Shown here piece by piece: positions 37,811 through 46,244 of a stretch of 64,000 nucleotides of DNA (position 1 is the first letter of the stretch; every line of letters begins with the position of its first letter). A model generated the notes under the pieces. The model was given only the letters and a program-made list of their open reading frames with translations. It was not told where the DNA came from and ran no database searches. Source of the stretch: Anastatus disparis (taxonomy: Eukaryota > Arthropoda > Insecta > Hymenoptera > Eupelmidae). Location of the stretch: positions 3,224,001-3,288,000 of the forward strand of contig JAFFSR010000004.1 of the NCBI GenBank assembly GCA_017163975.1, given 5' to 3'. The position numbers and the translations under genes are program-made.

Positions 37811-38468
37811 TTCTCAGAGTAAAATGGTAGATTTTATATGTAATTGTGAGCATGATTATTCTTTTCAAAAACATTATTCATGCATTCAATGAAGACATCA
37901 TAAATACTTATGTAATACATTGCGGAATTATAGTGTAATAAATTTTATAGTTATTACAATACTATTAATTTGTCAAGATTTCAAAAAGTGTCCATTTGCA
38001 TGTATTAAGTATCCATTTACTGGCTGATTAGCCCTACCCCATACCATATTTAAAATAAATGACAGTTTTTGTTAAAATCGAAGAAAAATATTTTTAGAAT
38101 AAATTTAACGATGTTATAAAAAAAGGTCACTATGAAAAATAATAAAAAAACATTGTTGAAAAATTGATTTTTCAACGCGCGTTCTTATAGAAAAAAATAT
38201 AGTATAGCTAAACTCGCAAAATAGCAAACGGTTTTAAATAAAAAATCACTGTCATGTAGATTTTTTAACGATTATTTTTATTTCAGTCAAATACAAAAAA
38301 CTCTAATTCAAGTTGAATAATAAGCTCTTTGCATAACTTTATATTCTTTATATAAATCTTTTTACTTCAATTTTCATTTAATAAACTTTATTAAATAACG
38401 ATAAGTTTAAATTAATCATTGCATATAACGAAAAATCTGAAAATTAAAAAAAAAAATTGGTTTGACCC

Positions 38469-38880
38469 TAATACAATATTTATATTATATCAATGAATTA
38501 TTTATTTTCCAAACCCACGTTCTTAGATGATCGATATATCGACCAACTCTGCTTGTAACAAATATTTCATTAGTTATTTTATTTTAACATTATAGTTAAT
38601 ACAATAATGTTTCGTGGTGCGCTGAGTATGAAAAAAAATGAAAAATAAATCTTAAAATCACCCTTGACCTTACAAGTTGCCATTTCAAAGTCAAATTTAG
38701 CACATCAAATAATGACCTTATTAATTCTTAAGTAAAAATAGTAAAAGAAAAATCTAATCTTTTTAGCTATTTATTTATACTTAGCACATAAAAAATCGTG
38801 CACATACTAAATTTAAGTCTAAAATATGAGAAAAGAATTTGAGCTTGAAATGGAAATTTTCATGCTATTTGTTTTCAGAA
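38469..38880. repeat. Insertion in the left arm of the giant foldback
   Basis: In the right arm GGTAAAAAAATT is followed directly by TGGTCAAACC (40672-40695); in the left arm the matching texts are separated by about 410 bases. The inserted block is AT-rich with CCTTGACCTT near 38.66 kb. No terminal repeats, open frame or target duplication were clear, so a deletion from the right arm is also possible. Confidence 0.6.
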
Positions 38881-39423
38881 TTTTTTTACCTTCATAATAA
38901 ATTTTCCTTGAAAACATCAAATAGTTTTTTTACCACCTATTTGTGTACCTCCTGAGATCAATATATCGTCTATCCTTATTCCCTTGCTGTTAAGAAAATT
39001 TTTATTGTAACTTCTTCATTTTCCTACAATTTTTATTTTTTTATAGAAACTTAAAAATATAATGTTGTTGTAAAGGCTATAGCGGGATAAGGGGGCCAAA
39101 ATGGCCCTAGACGGGATCGTTACGGCTCGTTGCTCATTCAATAGAGTATATTGATAGATGCCTCTGTGCCAAATATTGTTTTTTTGTAAATAATTTTTAC
39201 CATGCAAAATTTGTTACCGAAAAATCTAGAAATATGCAAATAGCTTTAGAATTAATTTTTTCAGATTGTTTCTAGATTTTTTTGGCGCAAAATTTAGATT
39301 TTTAAAGATGTTTGAAGTTTTTGATCGATTTTTTAACTATGAAGATAATATTTGGCTAAAACCTCAATAGCTGTTTCTTGTGTATTTTTTTCCGTACTTC
39401 AAACGCCGGGGTTGCAATAGTAA

Positions 39424-39550
39424 ATTATGCAACTAGAGAGTAAAGTCTTATACTTCTCCCGAGGGTGGATTTGCGACCCGAGTAAGTGAAGCAAGGCGAA
39501 GGGAACAAACACCCGAAGAAGAAATAAACTTTGCTCCCGAGTTGCATAAG
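39424..39550. repeat. Hairpin with GC-rich centre inside the foldback spacer
   Basis: The outer arms ATTATGCAACTAGAGAGTAAAG and CTTTGCTCCCGAGTTGCATAAG are inverted copies, and the inner part has CTTCTCCCGAGGGTGG against CACCCGAAGAAG. The centre holds GACCCGAGTAAGTGAAGCAAGG. Form and GC-rich centre resemble the hairpins at 31.6, 44.75 and 45.4 kb. Confidence 0.65.
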
Positions 39551-39890
39551 ATGTTTTTTTCCCACCTCAACCGTAGACATATTATTAACTTAAAAAAAAT
39601 GGGCTTAATTATAAAAAATTGAAACTAATTTTTTTTCTAGATATTTTCAATAAAATATTAAATTTTATATATTTTATATATTGCGGCAGAAATGAAATTT
39701 AGCGAAAGAAAAAAACTTATTTTCCGCTATATTTGCGGGAGATAAGTACTTTTCTCGGGAAAAAAGAAATTAGTGGGAGAAAAGTTCTTATCTCCCTCAA
39801 AATTTTAGACAAAAGATATGGCTTTCTTTCGGCCCGCTTTTCGAGTTAACAAATTGGCTTTTTCTGTTGAGGTGGGAATAAAAATCATTT
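39551..39890. repeat. Nested hairpins in the foldback spacer
   Basis: Outer arms at about 39553-39571 and 39866-39885 share TTTCCCACCTCAAC or its complement; an inner pair at about 39737-39800 shares GGGAGATAAG / CTTATCTCCC. One inverted repeat therefore sits within another, both inside the giant foldback spacer. No coding potential supported. Confidence 0.6.
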
Positions 39891-41060
39891 TCCCACCAGA
39901 GTATGCTCAAAAATTGGAAAAACAGCTCGAAAACAGGGTTTATGTGTTATTTTCATGGTTTTTTTTACCACAACCTGAAAAATACGTTTAGATACCAAGT
40001 TCAGTGAGTTCAGTGTCTCATGATTTATAACCAAGTTGAAACCCTGCTTTTTCAATTTTTGACCATATTCCGAGGAAAAAATGATTTTCGCGACCCCGGC
40101 ATTCAAAATCCTGAAAAAAATACAGCAAAAAGCTATGTAGGTTTTAGCCAAATAATATCTTCATAATTCAAAAATCGATCAAAAATTTCAAATATCTTTA
40201 AAAACGTGAATTTTGCGCCAAAAAAATCTGCAAACAATCTGAAAAAAATCTGGAAAATTCTTAATACAATTATAAAGCTATTTGGATATTTTCAGATTTT
40301 TCGGGTACAAATTGTGCACGGTAAAAATTATTTGGGAAAAAACGAGCTTTTGATGTTTCTGGCGCCCCGTGGCAGCTTGGGGACGGAAATTATGCACAGA
40401 GACATCTTTCAACATACTCTATTGAATGAGCAACGAGCCGTAACGATCCTGGCTAGGGCCATTTTGGCCTCCTTATCCCGCTATAGCCTTTACAACAACA
40501 TTATATTTTTAAGTTTCTATAAAAAAATAAAAATTGTAGGAAAATGAAGAAGTTATAATAAAAATTTTCTTAACAGTAAGGGAATAAGGATAGACGATAT
40601 ATTGATCTCAGGAGGTACACAAATAGGTGGTAAAAAAACTATTTGATGTTTTCTAAGAAAATTTATCATAAAGGTAAAAAAATTTGGTCAAACCAATTTT
40701 TTTTTTTAATTTTCAGATTTTTCGGTCTATGAATTGATTAATTTAAACTTACTGCTATTTAATAAAGTTTATTAAATGAAAATTGAAGTAAAAAGATTTG
40801 TATAAAGAATATAAAGTTATGCAAAGAGCTTATTATTCAACTTGAATTAGTTTTTTGTATTTTGACTGAAATAAAAATAAGCTTTAAAAAATCTATATAG
40901 CGGTGATTTTTTTATTTAAAACCGTTTGCTATTTTGTGAGTTTAGCTATACTACATTCTTTTTCTATAAGAACGCGTGTCGAAAAATCAATTTTTTAACA
41001 ATGTTTTTTTACAATTTTCCATGGCGACCTTTTTTTTGTATCATCGTTAAATTAATGCTA

Positions 41061-41360
41061 CACTGAAAAATAAGTGGTAGTCCACGAGTCCCTCGAAGTA
41101 CTCCTGCTCCACGAAACCGTAAGAATGCTAATGCTTTCTCTCGTGGGGAACGTGACGCCCCACTGTCGAAGCTAACAGCTCTTTTTGTTGTGCATGTGTA
41201 TTCCCACTCACGTGGGATTTCGTTTGGCGTCATGCGAAGTACTCCTCTCGTCCCACAGTGGCACCACTGTTTTCCCGCAGTGGCACTCTGTGCGCACGAA
41301 ACGAAAAGAGTATAGTTTCGTTACCAATGGTAGTGCTTCTTTCCCACTTATTTTTCAGTG
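41061..41360. mobile_element. MITE with 17-bp terminal inverted repeats and TA target duplication
   Basis: The ends are CACTGAAAAATAAGTGG and CCACTTATTTTTCAGTG, perfect inverted repeats, flanked by TA on both sides (41059-41060 and 41361-41362). The 300-bp body is GC-richer than its surroundings and encodes no transposase. The left arm of the giant foldback (about 38070-38110) carries the same flanking sequence with a single TA and no insert, which is a natural empty site. The TA duplication points to mobilisation by a Tc1/mariner-type transposase, by inference. Confidence 0.9.
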
Positions 41361-41541
41361 TAAGAATATTTTTCTCCGATTTGAATAAAAAATCATTAAT
41401 TTCGAATATTGTATGGAGTCGGGTCAATCAGCCGGTAAAAGGACACTTAATACATGTGAATGTACACTTTTTGAAGTTTTGACAAACTAATAGTATTGTA
41501 ATAACTATAAAATTTATTACACTATAATTCCGCAATGTATT

Positions 41542-42097
41542 TTGATTAGATTGTTTATATATAGGGAAACCGAATGTTCAAGACTTATCTTTAATTTTTT
41601 CCAGGTATCGGCTCATAATTACTACATTAAAGTCAATTTTAACCAAAAATTTTTCTGTCTTTTAAAACTTCAACTTATATAACAAGCAAATTATAAGTAC
41701 ATTACATGACTTTCTGAGACTTTAAATACTTGAAGAAATTATACCAATTGAATACTTTTCAGTTGAATGATAAAGTTGTATTTTATGAATACTATATTTC
41801 AAGGAAAAAGCCATTAAAATTATAAATAAAATCATTTTTAAATAATTATGAGTAAAAGAAATTTATAAATAATTTAATAAATGAAAAATTAAAAATATAA
41901 TTAACAGCTACAATTCTTGATAAAAAAAAACATAAAATTAAAAAAAATTTTATTAGTTTAAAATCTACGCTAGAAAATTAGTTTAAAAAATTATATTTAA
42001 AAAAAAACATTTAATTTAAAAATGAATTTAAAGAAAAAATAAGCCAATACATGAACTGTAAAGGTCGATCAAAACGAGTATATCATGCTAGTAAACT
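41542..42097. other. AT-rich stretch, nothing seen
   Basis: No gene or repeat could be supported. Confidence 0.5.
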
Positions 42098-42223
42098 CCC
42101 AATAAGCACAACCTTTTGAAAGTAATCTTAATGAATACTTTTGTAACTCTTTAATGTCCGCGGTCATTCAAGAGTTAAAAAAGAATTCTTTAAGATTACT
42201 TCTGAGAGGTTGTGCTTATTGGG
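42098..42223. repeat. 126-bp hairpin element
   Basis: It begins CCCAATAAGCACAACCTTTT and ends with the complement (AGGTTGTGCTTATTGGG); the arms continue inward through AAGTAATCTTA / AAGATTACTT. The near-perfect arms around a short loop are typical of a MITE. No target duplication is evident. Confidence 0.75.
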
Positions 42224-43544
42224 TAGCTAGTCTATTCGTACGTACTTTGATACCTAGAAAATTAACATACTTTTGTTATTTTGTTTAGACCCATATATGT
42301 TGCGCTTTCTCATGAAGAAAGCATTGTATCAATAAAAGTTTTTTTCTAATTTCTTCGTTTACTAGTACCGAAGAATGGGGCTAATCGAGCAATATGGGGT
42401 TAATGGAACAAATTAAAAATTTTTAAATCTTAATATTTTATTTATTTTTTAGGATCTTGCAAGTAAATTTTTTTAAGTATCTTATGATATTGAATAATTA
42501 TTTACAAAATATAAAGATATATGTTAGAAAAGCTAATTTTTGTAACCGCCCATGAATCATAAACTTGTATTATTAAGCTTTATGAATAAACTTGAACATA
42601 TTTCTGCGTCTCTAGTTATTGAGCCATGTTTGATACTCTGAAAATTAATTACTGGATTTAAATGAATTGAATAATAATTTCTTTTGGTTTTAATGGTTTC
42701 TATTTTTAGGCACGATCGCGATACGGAAGCCTCCCTTAAAATGTATGTATAGATGTATATATGTAAGAAATCAAGTTTATGAATTTTCTCTACGATATTT
42801 TATTCCTTTTGAAAAAAAATCGTTCGAGCTATTTTATAATAATAGTCCTTTTTGAGGTCAAAAAAAATGAATTTTTGGTAATATCTTTAAAAAGGCGTAT
42901 AAAACAAAAATTATAGAATTTAGAAAAATAAATATTTTTTACACATTTTTTTCTAAAGTTACTATTTTTCAAAGTATTTATATATAGTGTTTAAATCGAA
43001 TGCTTTTTTTAGTAATGGTTTGATAAATATTGATTTTAGAAAAAAAACAGGAGTGGCAGTCGTGGGGACTGGCCGACAGAAGCTATGCTTCCAGTATATA
43101 TACATAGAAATTAGGAAGTGTGACATTTGCAAAATTATAATTAATTTTTTAGTGAAAACGTTATTTTTCATTCGATGTATGATGTATTTAAAAATATATT
43201 AATAATGTAGTTTTTTATTAATATCAATTATTAAAAAAACATATATTTAGGTAAACGTAATTTTCGTCATGTGCATTGTAAACAGAAAAATACAAAAATT
43301 TTATTAAATTTTATTAAATTTTCATTTTTGTTATTAATGTAGTAATTAATAACAACTATATAAATATACACATATTAATAAACGGAGGAAGATAATGAGA
43401 GAAAATAAAAAATTTCTTGCCAAAAAAATATATTAAGATTATAATATTATAAATACAAACGCATATTTTCATACGTATACTAATTTTAAAATTTAAATTA
43501 AATAAATATTATTTACATAATTTATTTATTTAATCATCGTATTC
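42224..43544. other. AT-rich stretch with dispersed repeat motifs
   Basis: Contains a third copy of the stem-loop GCTTTCTCATGAAGAAAGCATTGTAT at 42304-42329 and, at about 43052-43092, GGCAGTCGTGGGGACTGGCC followed by GAAGCTATGCTTCC, complementary to text at 29.2 kb. No gene supported; short frames are incidental. Confidence 0.5.
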
Positions 43545-43682
43545 TACGTCTATCCTTCTCTGTCCGCCGGCTTTAAGAATTGACTCTCTCCCTCTCTCTT
43601 TCTTTCTCTTATATGTACAATAAAGGTAGCCGCGAATGGAGGGGGCTATGTCTAGCCTTCTTTGCCGGTTACAACAAGCAGT
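43545..43682 (+). repeat. Direct repeat copy 1
   Basis: From GTCTATCCTTCTCTGTCCGC to ACAACAAGCAGT, about 136 bases are identical to 44251-44387, about 705 bases away. Internally it has two related half units (GTCTATCCTTCTCTG and GTCTAGCCTTCTTTG). Identity without mismatch suggests a recent duplication or gene conversion. Confidence 0.85.
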
Positions 43683-44160
43683 CTTTTTTTCTTTATCTTT
43701 CTTATACACATCCACTTGTGTATACATGCATATTCTTAAGCGGAATGGGAGAGAGGGAAAGAAAGAAAGAGAAAAAAGAATGTTTGTATGTTGATAGCAA
43801 TAATGGCATCCTGTGCCGTATTCGTTCATTCACGCTGGGTGACATTTGGGACTGTCGATTTTTATACATTTAGTGCCCCTGCCGTAACGTCGCGTAAGAA
43901 GCATAGCTTCAAAAATATATAATATTAAAAAGATATATCTTTTTTTCTCTATAACTTTTATCCTATCTACTTTCTTTCAAAATTCTTTTTTTTCAAAATT
44001 CGTTTTTTTCAAGAACATATTTTTTCTTATCCCCTGGCGAAAAGTACGTCGAAAGACGTCTACTTTCTGAGAGAGAAGTTAAGCATTATCTACGGCGGCT
44101 CGGCGCACTAGCGATGCGCAATCGTGTTGACGCTCTGTTTTTCACGGCAGTTAAGAATAG

Positions 44161-44231
44161 AGAGGGCTACGTCTATCCTTCTCTGTCCGCCGGCGTTAGA
44201 CATTGACTCTCTCCCTCTCTCTTTCTTTTTC
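44161..44231 (+). repeat. Partial repeat unit
   Basis: A diverged partial third copy of the GTCTATCCTTCTCTGTCCGC unit, continuing through ATTGACTCTCTCCCTCTCTC and then diverging from the two long identical copies. Confidence 0.7.
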
Positions 44232-44250
44232 ATACAGAATAGAGAGGGTT

Positions 44251-44387
44251 GCGTCTATCCTTCTCTGTCCGCCGGCTTTAAGAATTGACTCTCTCCCTCT
44301 CTCTTTCTTTCTCTTATATGTACAATAAAGGTAGCCGCGAATGGAGGGGGCTATGTCTAGCCTTCTTTGCCGGTTACAACAAGCAGT
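44251..44387 (+). repeat. Direct repeat copy 2
   Basis: Identical over about 136 bases to 43546-43682. It sits inside the element with inverted termini at 44019-44698, whereas copy 1 lies outside it. Confidence 0.85.
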
Positions 44388-44689
44388 ATATCTTTTTCTT
44401 TATTTTTCTTATATAGTAATTTTAAATATTTTATTATTAAAACCTAACTTGTTTTATTTTGTGAATTATAAATTGCAGTGTGTTATAAAGTGTGTAAATT
44501 ATAAAATGTGAGTGAAATATTAATGGTTTATTTTAATGATTTATCATCAGTGGGAGAGGGGCAGAGAAGGATAGAGCATACTCGGTCAATAGCAGCAAGC
44601 GATTCATCGCGGTATTTTTATTTTAATGATTTATCATCAAAAACGAATTATCACAACGGGTAAGTTGGACGTACTTTTCGCCGGGAATA

Positions 44690-44830
44690 AGAAAAAATCG
44701 TATATTCACCTCGGGAGAGAAGTTGACCATCAATTGCTCGCGTATTTGCCCCCTCGCTGCGCTCGGGGGCAAATCTTACGCGAGCATTTAATGGTCAACT
44801 TCTCTCCCTAGGTTAATAATATACTATTTT
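44690..44830. repeat. Hairpin with CCTCGCTGCGCTCGG loop
   Basis: The arms GGGAGAGAAGTTGACCAT (from about 44713) and ATGGTCAACTTCTCTCCC (to about 44809) are perfect inverted copies and extend outward through AATCGTATATT / AATATACTATT. The loop at 44752-44767 is CCTCGCTGCGCTCGGG, and the same 15-mer forms the centre of the hairpin at 45.4 kb. A MITE family with a conserved centre is likely. Confidence 0.78.
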
Positions 44831-45324
44831 CAAACTGTCAACGTTTATTTATATTGTTATTTTAAATCATTCCCCATCAAAATTATTCAGATTGAATAAA
44901 AACTATATAAGAAAAATATCGTATTTTTCGACCGCGAAACGCGAGTTTCATCGGTCTTGCCTTGTATGCAAAAAGCGAAGCTTTTCACGTGCTTTACATT
45001 GCAAAGAGATGCAAGGCCCGAGGTTCGAGCCACTGCGGCCCAAAGGGGCTTGTTTATTAATTATTTTAATACATGCATTTTCTTATTAAGTAAAACTCAT
45101 TATGACAAACTCTTTAAAATATTATTTGTCCTTCATTTAAAATTAATTTCAATTTCCTATGAAATGATAAAAAAATAATAACAACACGAAATCACAGATA
45201 TTGATGCTTGAAATATATAATTATTATTTTTATTTGCAAAACATAAAAACAGTGAAAGTTAACATTCGAAATCCTCAATAAAATACATTAACTTACGTTC
45301 GAAGAATAATATGAAAGTTAAATA
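44831..45324. other. AT-rich stretch with a GC patch, no gene
   Basis: A GC-richer patch at about 44930-45050 includes CACTGCGGCCCAAAGGGGC. Two overlapping frames of 65-73 codons cross it without domains. Nothing else seen. Confidence 0.45.
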
Positions 45325-45480
45325 GAAAAAATAGTACATTATTGACCAAAGATGTCATAGATCAAAGATACATTATTGACCAAAGATGTACATTATTGGC
45401 CTCGCTGCGCTCGGCCACAAAAGGTTCGCACTCGCCGAAAATGATCAATATGCATCTATGCTATAATATACTATTTTTTT
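45325..45480. repeat. Hairpin with CCTCGCTGCGCTCGG centre
   Basis: The ends GAAAAAATAGTACATTA and ATAATATACTATTTTTTT are inverted. The centre 45400-45414 is CCTCGCTGCGCTCGG, identical to the loop at 44752-44766. The left half carries a 20-base direct repeat (ACATTATTGACCAAAGATGT, two copies). Confidence 0.65.
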
Positions 45481-45597
45481 GTCGCGAGGCTGAGACATTT
45501 AAAGTTTTTCAGCAGGGCGCAAAATGGTCATTTTGCGGCCTAGGACAAAAAATTATTTTTTTTTAAATTTCATTATAAAACTAATCTTTATTCTAAA

Positions 45598-45825
45598 TCA
45601 ATAGTATATTACAACCTATGGCCAGTAAAAAAAAGAATGTCTCAGACCACATACAATTGTCAAACATGTGATCTGAGGCTTTCATTTTTATTGGCCATGG
45701 GTTGTAATGCACTTTTCTGCTCGACGGAGCTGGAAAGCGACAACTTGGTTTTGGGCAGCAGCAAGGAAATTGCCGCTTTCCAGCCGGAGGGCAGAAAAAT
45801 CATTTATAATATAGCACGCGCATAA
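45598..45825. repeat. Two adjacent hairpins
   Basis: Hairpin A (about 45609-45709): ATTACAACCTATGGCCAGTA against the complement of TTGGCCATGGGTTGTAAT, with inner TCTCAGACCACAT / ATGTGATCTGAGG. Hairpin B (about 45711-45800): TTTTCTGC..GAGCTGGAAAGCG against GCTTTCCAGCC..GCAGAAAAA. The left end, AATAGTATATTA, matches the ends of neighbouring hairpins. A 62-codon frame across it is not called. Confidence 0.7.
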
Positions 45826-46244
45826 AATATTGAATTAATAAATGTCTGTATCTAAAACTTTTGGTATACACTGAATATTTTCCCTCTGAATCATATTTCA
45901 CCAATGTCATATTTGTGTGTATTAGGTTTGGAATCACTACGTCAAAAGTGCTAAGTGTGCTTAACGATCCATATAGCAATAGCGCTTATGCTTTGTTCCT
46001 CTAGCGAAAAGTAGCGAATCCCAATATGTAAATAGCGCTATTAAGAAAATATAATATTCCAATCTTGAAACTCTCAAAATTCTAATATTCAAGTTAAAAC
46101 CGTTTAAATTTCCTCTTAGTATTAGCTGCATTATGAAAAATATTTGTAATTTTTTATTTTTATTTAACAATACTTGAAGATCAAACGTACAATTGAATTA
46201 AAAAACATTTCCATTTTAATAGTAACGCCTAAAATGGTGATTAT
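45826..46244. other. AT-rich 3' flank of receptor gene 2
   Basis: No repeat or gene seen. It should contain the 3' untranslated region of the minus-strand receptor gene ending at 46245. Confidence 0.45.

Larger units (their letters stand above)
37914..41541. repeat. Giant foldback, arms of about 1.1 kb
   Basis: The left arm 37914-39414 and right arm 40088-41541 are inverted copies along their length. Outer ends share AATACATTGCGGAATTATAG; middle blocks share AAGGCTATAGCGGGATAAGG and GGTTTTAAATAAAAAATCAC-like text; inner ends share GCCGGGGT. The left arm holds an extra block of about 410 bases (38469-38880) and the right arm a 300-bp MITE (41061-41360). The spacer (39415-40087) holds further hairpins. 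Small open frames in both arms (ending in KKIKIVGK) mirror each other and are not credible genes. Transcription would give a long double-stranded RNA hairpin. It lies between the two receptor paralogues. Confidence 0.88.
44019..44698. repeat. Element with about 34-bp inverted termini
   Basis: The left terminus 44019-44053 and right terminus 44665-44698 are inverted copies around GGCGAAAAGTACGTC or its complement. Between them lie the CTATCCTTCTCTG repeat units and a 20-base direct repeat, TTTTAATGATTTATCATCA (about 44533 and 44622), flanking 70 bases. Target duplication not seen. Non-coding. Confidence 0.55.

Noticed and set aside
39016..40547. Matching open frames in both arms of the giant foldback (sharing KKIKIVGK ends)
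   Set aside because: Their similarity follows from the inverted repeat itself. They are short, differ upstream, and show no domain or conserved start.
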